64,000 nucleotides of DNA from Combretum micranthum (lineage: Eukaryota > Streptophyta > Magnoliopsida > Myrtales > Combretaceae). Shown here piece after piece: positions 1 through 11,627 of this stretch. Below the pieces are notes generated by a model that worked only from the letters and a program-made list of their open reading frames with translations, was not told the DNA's origin and ran no database searches. Location: positions 930,001-994,000 of the forward strand of contig JAMXBD010000113.1 in NCBI GenBank assembly GCA_024138025.1. Direction: 5' to 3'. The translations under genes and the position numbers were made by a program. Numbering within the stretch: the first letter of the stretch is position 1; the number at the start of each line of letters is the position of its first letter.

Positions 1-207
1 AAACGCTTAAACTTGTGAGAGAGAGTGTGTGTATAATGGCTACAAGTAGTAGTATTTTAGGTCCATCTCCTCCTATTTTCATAGGAGAAAATTATAATTC
101 TTGATTTGTTAAGATAAAAGCTTACCTTAACGGTTTGCTACTTTGGGAAGCTATTGATACTGATGGAGATGGTTTTACTAGAAAATCTAACTTTGAATTA
201 GCTCAAG

Positions 208-1070
208 ATAGGAGTGTTTATGGTTCGGTTTGGTTCGATTCAAGGGTTGAACCAAACCGAACCAAACCGAATCGCATTCAAAACAGTTCGGTTCAAATTC
301 TTAATAAACCGAACCACTTTTAACGGTTTGGTGTTTGGAACTGAACCACTTGACATGCGGTTTAATTTGGTTCAGTTCGGTTTGAACAACTTTTAAAAGA
401 TTTAGTTTTAATAAATAATATTAATAGTTATTTGAGTTCGCAAAGAAAAAAAAAAGATGTTTAGATTGAGAAATATCGCACAAAAATTAATGTCACTTAT
501 CATTATATCAAGTCGTATATTTAAAATTTTCAAATACATATGTTATCCCATTTTAAAAATATTTTTCAATGCGAATTTAAAATAACATATATTTTTAATA
601 AATCTATAACACTAACTAAGAAAATTATTCTTTTGCATTAATTTCACATTCACTTATGATGTTCTTTCTTTATAATGTATTTAAATTTTTATTGTATTAA
701 TTTGTTTAAATTTCTAAATTATCTCAGTATTTTTGTTTATAGATATTGCAACCTAGTATAAAACTTGCTTTTGTAAATGTATTTCATGATAAGAATTTTA
801 CATTTTGTTGAATTAATCTTAGAGAAATGCAAGTCCTAATATGTTATGCTCAAGAGTTATAAATAAATAAAATGGCTCTTATTTATTTTTTTATCTTTTT
901 TAATGTGAAGTAGTTTCGTTCGGGTTCAAACGATTTGGTTCAGTTCGATCCCTCGAATCGAACCATAACCGTTTAGGCTCTTCCTGAATTAAACCGCAAA
1001 CCGAACCAAAATATAAAAGAACAGCATTTTGCGGTTCAATTCAAGTTGATTCGGTTCAATGCACAGCCCT
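208..1070. mobile_element. hAT-type MITE inserted in the Copia gag
   Basis: An 863-bp non-coding element splits the gag reading frame. It is flanked by an exact 8-bp duplication AGCTCAAG (200-207 and 1071-1078), the target-site length of hAT transposons. The left end reads ATAGGAGTGTTTATGG; the right end, read inward on the other strand, is AGGGCTGTGCATTG, so the terminal repeat is short and imperfect. Both subterminal zones are packed with GGTTCGGTTT-like motifs in both orientations (about 221-390 and 915-1060), while the middle is plain AT-rich DNA. No transposase is present. Subterminal motif clusters are typical hAT transposase-binding regions, which supports a non-autonomous hAT. Confidence 0.8.
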
Positions 1071-1916
1071 AGCTCAAGGTTTATGAAAAATGACTCCAAA
1101 AAGTTCAAAGCTTTGAGTACTCCCCTTGCAACTGTTAATGAAACCATTTTCACAAGAATCATAGCTTGTGAAACTACACCAAGCAAGTGTGGGATAAGCT
1201 AAACATTGAGTTCCAAGGAAGTGACAAAACATTGTAAATGCAGCTCTTCAATTTGAGAAAAGAGTTTGAACTTCTCCAAATGAAGGAGACTGAGATAGTG
1301 ACGGGATATATTAATAGGGTCATGAAAGTACTGAACCAAATCACGTTGTTGGGAGAAGATTGTCTTGAAAGAAGGATTGTAGAGAAGGTTATGGTAACTT
1401 TTCCATAAATGTTTGACACAAAGATTTCTTCTCCTGAAGATACATGGGACTTATCTTTACTTACACTTACTAAACTTGTGAATGCTCTAGAAGCTGTGGA
1501 GTAAAGAAAAGCATTTAGAGAGAAGAAGAAACCAAGAGAAGGGGCTCTCGTAGCTTCACAGAGCTCAAGGACACAAGCTGACTTTAGTGGAAAGAAGAAT
1601 TCCAATGGAAAGAAGAGAAAGGATAAGAAAGATTAGTATTGTAAGGGAAAACAAAAGAAATGGAAGTATCTACCATGTCTTCATTGTAAAAAGACCACTC
1701 AAAGTGATAACTTTTGTTGGAGAAGGCCTGGAGTTCAATGTCGGGCTTGTAAACAATTTGAACACATTGAGAAAATCGATCCAGCTAATCAAAATAAAAA
1801 CCTCAAGCTCAACTAGCTCAAGTTAGTGAAGGTCCTCAGGATCATGAAGAGAAACTATTCGCTGCTACTATTGTTGAAGAATGTTCTGTTTTAATTCACA
1901 ACTCGGATGAGTAGCT

Positions 1917-4800
1917 TATTGATAGTGGATGCACTCACCACATTACTTCAATATATAGCTTTTCAAGACTTTGGACAAAGGGTATCGTTCCCAAGTGAGG
2001 ATTAGAGAGGGCAGACTAGTTGATGTCAAAGGAAAAGGTATTGTTTTATGGAAACACTTTCAAGTATAAAGTTAATTACTGATGTTTTGTTTGTGTGTGG
2101 AATTACATATAATCTCTTAAATGTTGGTCAGTTGCTTGAAAAGGAATATACTTTGATTTTTGAAGACAAAAGGTGTGATATTTTTTATCCAGTTGGAGAT
2201 AAGCTTTTCTCTATTACCATGAGAAATAGAAGTTTCCCTTTGGAATGGAAACAAACTAAAATTCAAGCCTTGCCTACTATAGTAGATGAAGCTATTTTAT
2301 GACACAAAAGACTTGGTCGCACCAATTTTGCTCTTATGAAGCTTCTTCAAGGCAAAAATATGTTGATGGATATGCATTTTGTATATGATCAATCTGGTGC
2401 GTGTGATGTTTGCCAATTTAGAAATTTGAGTCAGACACCATTCCTTGCAATCAAGCTTGGAGGGCAACTAAGAAATTGAAATTGATTCATACAGATGTTT
2501 TTGGACCCATGAGTGTTGCTTCATATAGTGGAAGCAAGTGCTTTCTTCTTTTTATTGATGACTTCACTAGATTTTATTAGATTTATTTTCTTAGATAGAA
2601 ATCTGAGGAGTTTAGTATGTTTCAAAAGTTCAAGTCATTTGTAGAAAATAAAGTGAACATTTGATCAAGATTTTAAGGTTTGACAATAGCACAGAATTCA
2701 CCTCTAATGAGTTTGAAAAATCCCTTCAACATTGTGGCATTCATCATCAGCTCATAGTTACTTACACTCCTCAGCAAAATGGAGTGAAAGAACGAATCGA
2801 TCAATTGTGAACATGTCTAGATGTCTGCTATTTAAAAAAAGACTGCTAAAGCATTTATGGGCAGAGGCAGCAAATACAATTGTTTACTTAAAAAATAGAC
2901 TACCCTCCAAAGCTCTTGATGGAAAAACCCCTTATGAGGCTTGGTTTGGAGTTGAACAATCAAGAGCACATCTTAAGATATATGGTAGTCTCTTTGTTAT
3001 GCCTTTGTTCCTTAAGTGAAAAGAGATATAATAAAAGAGCTGAAGTTGGAATAATTGTAGGGTATAGTAGTGCTTCCACGGATTATAGAATTCTGAATCC
3101 TACAACTCAACAAGTGTTTGTTAGTAGAAGTGTCACAGTTGATGGAGATGGTGCTTAGACTTAGGATAAGGGAGAGCTAATTCCTTCTATACAAGTTTCC
3201 AATCTAGGAGACACTATTGGCCAACAAGATGAAGTTTTAGAAGAAGATGATTTAGATGATGATGTAGCGATTCGAAGAATAAAAACATTGGAAGATCTAT
3301 AAAATAGGTGCAATGTGGCTTTATTTGAACCTCAAGATGTTGACACTGCCTTAAAGCATCCTGAGTGGAAAGCAACAATGGAAGAAGAGCTAAAAATCAT
3401 TCACAAAAATGAGACTTGAATGCTTATAGACAAGCCTCTAAACAAGAATGTGATTGGTGTCAAGTGGGTGTTCAAGTTCAAGAACAACGTTGATGGTTCA
3501 ATTAACAAGTAGAAAGTCAGGTTAGTTGTGAAAGGATTTGCTTAACAATTTAGAATAGATTTTATTGAAGCATTTGCACCTCATCAAGGCAAGAAAGTCT
3601 TTCAATTAGATGTCAAATCAACCTTTTTAAATAGAATATTAAAAGAAGAAATTTACGATGAGTAACTAGAAGGGTTTATAAATAAAGATGAACCTAAAAA
3701 GGCATTTTTGCTAAAGAAAGCTATATATGACTTAAAAATAGGCTCCAAGGGCTTGGTACTCCAAAATTGATGAATTTGGTGTTTGTTAGAAGTTCCAATG
3801 AGGCAACTTTATATGTGAAGCATGTTAGTCAAGAGATTTTGATTGTTTGCATTTATGTGAATGGCATTTTGGTGACTAGCAGTAATGCAAATGCTGTGAA
3901 AGAATTTAGAATGCAAATGAAGAAAATTTTTTAGATGAATGATCTAGGTAAAATGTCTTTCTTTCTTGGAATGGAGATTGTGCAGACTTCAAAAGGGACA
4001 TTCATATCTCAAAAGAAGTACGTTGGTGAAATTCTTAAGAAAATCGGAATGGGTAGCTGCAATCCAATTACTACACTAACTGTTCATGGAGAATATTTAA
4101 AGAAAGAAGATGATTTTGATCCCGTGGATGCTTCTATTTACAGAAGCCTGATTGGATGTCTCCTATTTCTGTGTGGAACCAAGCCTGATATCATATTTGC
4201 TACAATTGTATTGTCATGATTTATGCATTCACCCATTGAGATGCATTTCAAAGTTGCCAAGAGGGTTCTAAGGTACATTCAAGGTACCATTGATTTTGGA
4301 ATACTCTATAATTGATCCAATACCATCAATCTTATTAGTTTCATTAATAGTGATTGGGTAGGATTTCAAGACGATATGAAGAGTCCCTTATGCTATTGCT
4401 TGACACTTGGTTCTGGTATTTTCTATTAAGAGTTCAAGAAAACAAGAAAGATTTACATAGTCAATAGTAGAAGCTATGCATGTTGCTACTTCAGTCACTA
4501 TTAACCAAGCATTGTGCATAAGAAAATACTTGATGATCTTATGTTTAAGTAATCAAAAGCAACAATTATACTATGTATAATAAATCAACAGTTGCTATGG
4601 GGAAGAATCTAGTCTTTAATGGAAGGACTAAGCATGTTAAGATCAAGTTCATGACATTAGAGAAGCAAAAAGAGAAGAGGAGGTAAAACCGATGCATTGC
4701 GAAGCCAAGAATCAAAAAGTTGATATTTTCAGTAAAGGACTGCGGAAGACAAGATTTGAAGTGATAAGAGAGAAGCTAAGAGTCCTCATCAACACTTGCA
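1917..4800 (+). pseudogene. Decayed Copia pol (protease-integrase-RT-RNase H)
   Basis: Fragments of a Copia pol polyprotein can be followed through several frames. Longest open pieces: 2048-2302 (pre-integrase), 2732-3019 (integrase end, with WAEAANTIVYLKNRLPSKAL and TPYEAWFGV), 2916-3158 in another frame, and 3935-4219 (end of RT, start of RNase H, with YRSLIGCLLFLCGTKPDI). The usual RT active-site segment is changed to YVNGILV near 3855, where Copia elements normally have YVDD, so the enzyme would be dead even without the stops. It is much more decayed than the Copia element at 16993-26383, so it is probably the older insertion. Inactive relic. Confidence 0.8.
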
Positions 4801-4811
4801 TCAAGGCGAAG

Positions 4812-5100
4812 TGATGATAGAAGCTACAATTATGCTAACAGTTGTCATTTCCATATCCTTTTTAACATTTTGCATGTTTTCTTTGACTAAATATCTATAG
4901 CTATAAATGCATAGTTAAAATTTGTTAAATTAAGGGAATAGTTAGACTTTTTTGTAAACTTCATCATATATGTATCGATGATGAATTGAAAAATGTTGTC
5001 TTTTCTTTGCATAATTTTTTCTCCTCTTCCAGAGCACTTTTAAGGTCCAATGTCCTCTCTCCTTTTTTTCATTTTTTTTTTTTTTTTTGCTTGCTCTATT
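4812..5100 (+). repeat. Probable start of the 3' LTR of the left Copia element
   Basis: The RNase H remnant ends near 4800. It is followed by CATCAAGGCGAAG (a weak purine tract) and then TGATGATAGAAG, the expected arrangement of polypurine tract and LTR 5' end. Because the 5' LTR is outside the window, the LTR length cannot be measured; the right edge given is a guess. A T-rich tract lies near 5070-5090. Confidence 0.3.
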
Positions 5101-6910
5101 CTTTTGCCTTCAAAAACACTTGCCTTACCCAAAATATTTGTAAAATTCTAGATATTTATTCTAAGACGATCAGGCTAATATCAATAGCATATTAGGAGTT
5201 GAGCTTAGAGTTCATTCAATGTGATGTACTAGTTGAAGTTAAGGATACTGCCTAACTTTGATGACATATCTTGCTAAATTGTCTACTAGACGCCTAATTG
5301 TTATTGTAGGGATAGGATAGCTGGTCTTGAAATCTTTTCTATGTGTCTAAGGTATGCCCAAATCATTGATTCTCGGTATAAAGCTTCACTGCCCAAGTAT
5401 GTAGATTAGCAAGAGTCTTTTATTACTCTTGAATGATGAAGTGGCAAGGAATGTGGCATTCTTTTAAACCCTAGGTGCATGGGGGACCAAGCTATTGTTG
5501 AGATGCCAGATGTTAATTTAGACTCTCTCTGTATCATATCCCATCTCTAATCTTTCTCAACTCAATCTCTATGTCTCTCAATCTCTTTCTTGATTGCATC
5601 TAATAAACTCGCATTTTGAACATGCAAGTTCTATTTAAATAGTTTGAACAAAACTTGCATCTTCAACTTGCGAGTTATGTTTAAATTAAATTCAAATCTC
5701 CAAGACGTGATTTCGAAGAGGTATTTTGTAATTTTTTTTTATCAAAAGCCTATTTGTAAAATTTTTCAACCAGAGCACCTAATTGACAAAAATATTAGTT
5801 AGCATGCTAATGGTGTTGGTTATGTCATCGAAGGGTGCATTGTGAAGCATGTCCTAATTAAGCTCAGGAGGCTTAAGTCCATTAGTGGTGTACTAGTTTA
5901 TGGAGTTAGCAAGCTTGATTTGCTCCTGAAAAGAGAAATGGAGGGGGCAACTGAGTATCACCATCTTAATTTCTTGGAAGCAATGGTGCATTGTTGTGCT
6001 AATTGTGCAACTGATATAGTTCTAGTGAGAACTTTATGTTTTTACCATTATAATTGTTAGCCTGGTCAATTTTGTGTGGCTATTCGAGTATTTAAGCACT
6101 TTTTTTTTTCCTATAACCACTGGTAGAGAAGGTGTTGCTTTATTGTAAATAGTATGTGCCAAGATGTTGGTCTATTATTCTCATCAATTATTTTTTAAGC
6201 TTGACTCAACAAGCTTTCAAGTACCTTTGATGGAGTTTAGTCTACATATGTAGCAAATATGAGGTATGAGGTATCGGGGTGGCCATGGTGCAAACAATCT
6301 GATGCTCAAGACAATGCAAATATCCAAAGATTAGATAATGTAATACCAACAAAGAAAAAGAGGTAATGAGAGAGTAGAGTTATTTTAATTCACTAGACCA
6401 AGAGTTTGGCCAACAGCTTTTTACGGAAGATGAGTGAAATAGTGTGTTAGGGAAAATATAAGATTATAGAGAGATCAAGAAACAATCCTGAGATTACCCC
6501 CATGTTCTTACATACTAAGAGATGTGTAAGGAGTTGACCAATCCTAAAAAGGTATGTCTCCTAGCCTTTTATCCTCTATAAGGCAGTTGTCGACAAATGT
6601 TGCAGAGAGAGAATAATGAGAGGTAGCCTCTAGTATGGTGTCACCTATCATGATGGCCAGTCTCATTGTCTAATGAATGGGTTTTCATAAGCTAGCCTTA
6701 GATTAAAACTCTTAATTGAGAAATGACTATCAATATTACCTTTTAAAGTAAGAAGGTCATTATTCATTTTTTTTTTAACTATTAATGGAAAATCACCCTT
6801 TTTTTTTTTTTTTTTTTTTTTTTTGCCTTGATTGCACAAGATCAAATCATTGGTTCTTTCTTTAGGAAATACAAACATTATCATCCACTTTCAAAGAAAA
6901 GACTTGCTAT
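5101..6910. other. No recognisable gene; AT-rich DNA
   Basis: I find no convincing coding region. Short open frames (for example 5842-6060) match no family I recognise. There is a 26-base T run at 6799-6824, which could be the poly(A) tail of a minus-strand retroposon, but no target duplication is obvious. Copy 1 of the 6-kb repeat starts abruptly at 6911. Confidence 0.5.
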
Positions 6911-7933
6911 GAATGGTGGATCATGCAACAAATTTCTATATCAATGTTAGAATTTATTAATGAACTTTTAAGTAAGACTTTAGATTTAGAAAGAGTTCTT
7001 TTGAGAGCTCAAGAAACTTTGAATTCAATTGCATAACATGGTCCAAGGTTATTATAAGTGTATAAATTTTATTATAAGTCACAGATTAGTTTAATGGCAT
7101 TTTTTTATTATGGCTTTTAACCGATGAATCTAAATATGTTCATTCACTTCTCTTTAAGCATTTGTTTATTGTCTAAGTGAAAGCTAACAATTTTTACGAA
7201 TGAGACGATCCCTTTGCATAAGATTTTGCTCACCAATGCGAGAGATAAGCATCTTCTTTTGCGAGTATTTTTTGGTGTGAACATTTTTCTCTTGTTGTGC
7301 TTTCTCTTATACTTTAAAAGGATGACTTAGCATCTAAAAATCAATTGTCAAAATCAAGTTTCTCATGAGGTGTACGAAATGCTACTTGCAGTGTTTCATT
7401 GAAGACCAATCTAAATCTTAAGCAAATTAAATTGCTTAGAGGGCACACAACTATAATAGTTTTATAAATCACTCTAAGATAACCTCTTTTGGAGGTGGTT
7501 TATATATAGTACACTACAAATCATGGACCTAAGCTCCATAAACATCTATTTCTTCATTACACGACACCTTACTCTTGAGGGCTGCAATTTATACCAACTA
7601 AGCTTAATGTAACATTTTAGTTGTCAAGATTTTTTTTATCTTTTAAACTCGTGAAATTTGTAGATAGAACTTTGGTTCTTAAGATGTCTATTTTAAAACA
7701 ATCAAAATCAACAGATTTCCTTTCCTATCTATCTCTAATAGTGCCTATTGATGGATATCATTCTCATTTGATTTAGGTATGCTTTGATTAGCTACATTTT
7801 TATGAAAAATAGTTGTCGATTTCTTTAATTGATGCTCATAGATAAATACTATGTACATCTCTATTCTCTATGGCATTTGAATAGTCATCTTACATGAGCT
7901 AATGATTTTATAGACTAGTTGCATTAACATTAG

Positions 7934-10900
7934 TGTCACGCCCCAAATAGGGTCAAGACTATCCAATTCCTCTATGTATAATACTTAAGCGTTACACGTT
8001 AAGGCTATCTTAAACTATTTATTTATCGTGATCATTTCTAACCAATTTTATATTTTGAAATCGTATAATCAGGTTTTGAAAACATTGGATTGAGCAATAA
8101 AAAAAAAACAAAGTATCAAAGGTAAGCAAAAAAAAAATCAATACGAGTTATCTCATAAATGTTTTTGCAACTAAAGGCATAAACCAAGCTCTCAAAAGAG
8201 AAATACAAGTTTAAAAAGATAACTACTACATTTATTTAAGAACACATAATCCTACGTTAGCCACTCCACTTGTCAATAAACTCGTAGTGATCCATCCCAT
8301 AACCAAGACATGCATAAGCATTGAAGTTGAAATCACTAACACTTGAAAAAGAAGGAATGAGTCAAAGCCCAATACACAATAATGCAATCACATACAATAT
8401 AGCATACACACCTAGACTACATGCAATGCAACAACAAACAATTTAAGGTTATCATTTAAGGCAATTCAAACAACACGGGAGTAATCACACTCTGGATAAA
8501 AAGTCATGGAAATCTAAGGGTTCTAAGTAGTAGCAATTGCTCAAGAGGTTGATATAGGTAACCGGAATACCTACATCTCCTATAAGAACATCTAGTAATA
8601 GCCTCATCTAAGATTCACAACCGTTACGTATCTCCATTTATTTCAGTTCATAGTTATATATAGTTCAATCAGTGCCCATGGTCATGAACTACATATACTA
8701 CTTCTCACCGAACCTAAATGGACGTCATCCTGATACCATTTGCCTATCAGTTACTCTCTGAGCCATCAATGATGGCCTAAGCATCAAACTACCATGCTAG
8801 CACTACCTAGCAAGGTTGTCACTTCTCGGATCGGATTGAACGACGGAAGCACACTCAAACAATTAATTGTGTCATCTTTAAATGTTAATTCATTTTAGGA
8901 TACTTACCCTAATAAGCAACATGCAAGTCACAGCGTACCTAATATTGAAATAGTAGATGGTAAAGGATCTCAAGTAAGATAATAGGTTGATTGAATATCT
9001 GTCAAGAAAGGTTAATTTATATAAGTATTGCGTATACAAACTAAGGATTCAAGTCATATTGGTCAATCAATTAACATTTGAATTATTTAAGCCCATTTAA
9101 ACATAAAATAATTATTAATTCAATTTTATAGTCTTTTTAAGCCCAAAGTTTATAAAAGCCCACCTATTTGCTAAATATCCAATTTAAGCTCCCTTATATT
9201 GCTAAATGCCTATTTTAATCCGGTTTGACATATTTAGCCCATTTAAGTTCATTTGATTTAATCAAGCCTTAGATTATCATCTAATTCCATTTAACATATC
9301 AAGGCCCATAATAATTCATTTTATTGTTTTTAGGCCCATACTATGTCTATTTATTTAATTTTATAACTTAAATTTCTATTATGTCTACACTGCCTATTTG
9401 GTCCATTAACCTATTTCTATAAAATTTCAATTTGACAAAAGACCTTATAATTTAGAAAATACATAAGTTACCTAATTATAATTAATTATACATTAATAGA
9501 GCTGGTTTAACAATTAAATAACTATTTAATCCAAAATATGCAAACTTCAAATTTAAAACAGGGTTGGAAAAATGTAGGATGAATTTGAATTAATTTTTAA
9601 AAATAGTAAATAAATCTCAAAAATTAAAAAAATTTCTATTTTGTAGGTAGACATATTAAGATATCATTTTCCAAAATTTTGTTTATAAATAAATTCATTT
9701 GATATTTTATTTAGATTTAACAACTCATGTCACTATATCCTATCAGCCGAAATTGAAATAATTTTTAAAAATAGTAAATAGCTTTCAAAAATCATGAAAC
9801 TTTTAGTTTGAATATATACAATAAAATATCATTCCTATAAATTTTTATTAAAAAAATAAATTCATTTGATTTTTTATTTGCATTTAACAACTCATATTAC
9901 TATAAATTGTCATGCAAAATTAAATCAATTTTTTTTTAAATAGTTAACGACTTTAAAAATCACAAAACTTTTCAATTACCAATAAAAATATTAAGCTATC
10001 ATCCATGAAAATTGCTTAGAAAAATAATTTCGTTTGATATTTTATTTATTTTTCTTTTTTATCACACTTATTAGCCCTTTAAAAGTAGTATACCAAGCTG
10101 AAAAAATTGTCAAACTTTCCAATTTATATCATAAAATAATAAGCTATCAATTCCCAGAATTTTACTTGAAAATAAATCCGTTTAATATATTAACTAATAT
10201 CACAAAACTTATGTTCCTAGGTGATTAATTTTTCTACAACAAAATAATATTCCTATTTAATTAGTTTCATCATGAAAAATCATTAGAAAAATTATATAAA
10301 CATATCAAAATAGAATATATGTAATAACCCATTTTAATCATATTTATACCATAAATCCATTAAATCACACATAAACAATGTCAATATCAATATATTTTCG
10401 TTAAACTAATTAACACATGATATTTCACCCAAACCATATATTTTATATTATGTATTTTTAGTAACATGTCTTATTATTTACTAACACATTTCACTAAGCG
10501 CACAAAATAATTAAAATACTTACTTGAGGTAGCAAAACAATGACTAAACCATCACTATTTTACTCCTAAGAATTTGATGAAAATCCTTTTACCTCTAAAC
10601 CAAATTCCTTCTTAATAACACCTAATTTCAAAAAATAAAATAGTAATTAATGGGAGTTTTAGATGGTTTAAAGAAAATATAAAACAAAGAAGACTTAGTA
10701 CCTATTGGGGTTTTGATAAGAAAATGAGTTTATAGTTTTTTTGGAGAGGAAAAGGAAGAGAAATTTTTTGCTGATTTTGGATGCTAAAGAGGGTAGCTAT
10801 CTAGGATTTCCTTTAGGGTTTTTGCAAAAAACAAGTAGGGTAATGGGTAGTACAAAAGGTGGCTCCTTTAGAGAATATTCTAGAGTCCTTTAGGGGGTCA

Positions 10901-11618
10901 AAATAGATAAATACAATAAAAAATTTTGCTAAAAAATTAGACATATGAGAATAATGATGTGTGGGGTGCTAGAATAATTTTAGGTAGGTGTAAATCTAAA
11001 ATGGTTAGTGGGTTGGGTTAATAATTTAGTTAGGGTCTTAAGATGTAATTAGATATTAGATAGGTTTAGGAAATTGGTAGATTAATTTAGGAATTTTAAT
11101 TTGGCAATTTTAAGATGGTGAAATAAATTTAGCTAATTAAGTGGTTGGATATGTATTTGATTAAAATTTAGTGTGCTGAGAAAATTAGGTATTGAATTTG
11201 TAGAAAATTGTAGAAATTGGGGAAAATGAGAAATTGGGAAATTGTAATTTAGGTGGACAGCTAGATTAGTATTTGAGTTTGGTTTAACTTACTTGGTGTG
11301 GTGAAATAGAAAATTGATGTGGTTTAATCTTCATTTTTATTTGAAATTAATTACTAGCCTAAATTTGCTAATTCACCTATTCATACAAGATAATTTTACT
11401 TAGTCTACTTAATTAAATTTTTTTTCTCAAATTTCTAATTTAGTTTGTAATTTAGTTCAAATTTTCCCAGATTTTTATACTATTTATTTATTTTGCAGTT
11501 TTTTAACTAATCTAATGAAATTCAAGATATTTCAATTTGTCCTCAAATGAAATAAATCGGTTCAAGTCCCTACTCCCTATTGTAATAATGAGAAAGAAAA
11601 AAGAAAGGTCATCTTACT
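7934..11618. mobile_element. TGTCACGCCCC-type LTR-like element (copy 1)
   Basis: The left end, TGTCACGCCCCAAATAGGG, matches the terminus of the element at 28971 in its first 12 bases. No coding capacity is visible. It shares two traits with that element: a transition into very AT-rich DNA and degenerate tandem repeats in its middle (here 9587-10260). The right terminus was not identified and may be lost; the stated end is only the position where the MULE target site begins. TG-start elements with such ends are common as LTRs of plant Gypsy (chromovirus) families; that assignment is inference. Confidence 0.45.
9587..10260. repeat. Degenerate tandem repeat of about 168 bp, about four units
   Basis: Units start near 9587, 9755, 9922 and 10096. 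Each has, in the same order, a segment like AATTTTTAAAAATAGTAAATA, a TCAAAAATCA-like piece, TATCATT, TAAATTCATTTGATATTTTATTT and AACTCAT. The last unit is the most diverged. The equivalent array in copy 2 spans about 44143-44830. Confidence 0.6.
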
Positions 11619-11627
11619 TGCAATATA

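Larger units (their letters stand above)
1..4811 (+). mobile_element. Degenerate Ty1/Copia retrotransposon, 5' LTR outside the window
   Basis: A complete but heavily decayed Copia internal region on the + strand. A gag-like start (ATG at 36, MATSSSILGPSPPIF) is followed by a gag core interrupted by a MITE. Then come a protease motif (LIDSGCTHH near 1917), the pre-integrase region (near 2300), integrase (HTDVFGP near 2490; TPQQNGVKER near 2770), reverse transcriptase (GVKWVFKFKNNVDGS near 3455; MNDLGKMSFFLGMEI at 3935) and RNase H up to about 4800. Domain order PR-INT-RT-RH is the Copia order. Many stops and frameshifts interrupt every domain, so it cannot be autonomous. The first 35 bases look like the leader just after the primer-binding site, which implies that the 5' LTR lies just left of the window. 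Confidence 0.85.

Noticed and set aside
5842..6060. 72-codon frame as a gene
   Set aside because: No recognisable motif, no gene context, AT-rich non-coding surroundings.
6799..6824. Poly(T) as the tail of a minus-strand retroposon
   Set aside because: No target duplication or recognisable retroposon body next to it; homopolymers are common in this window.
10034..10228. Hydrophobic small frame as a membrane peptide
   Set aside because: Lies in the degenerate tandem repeat and is not open in copy 2.
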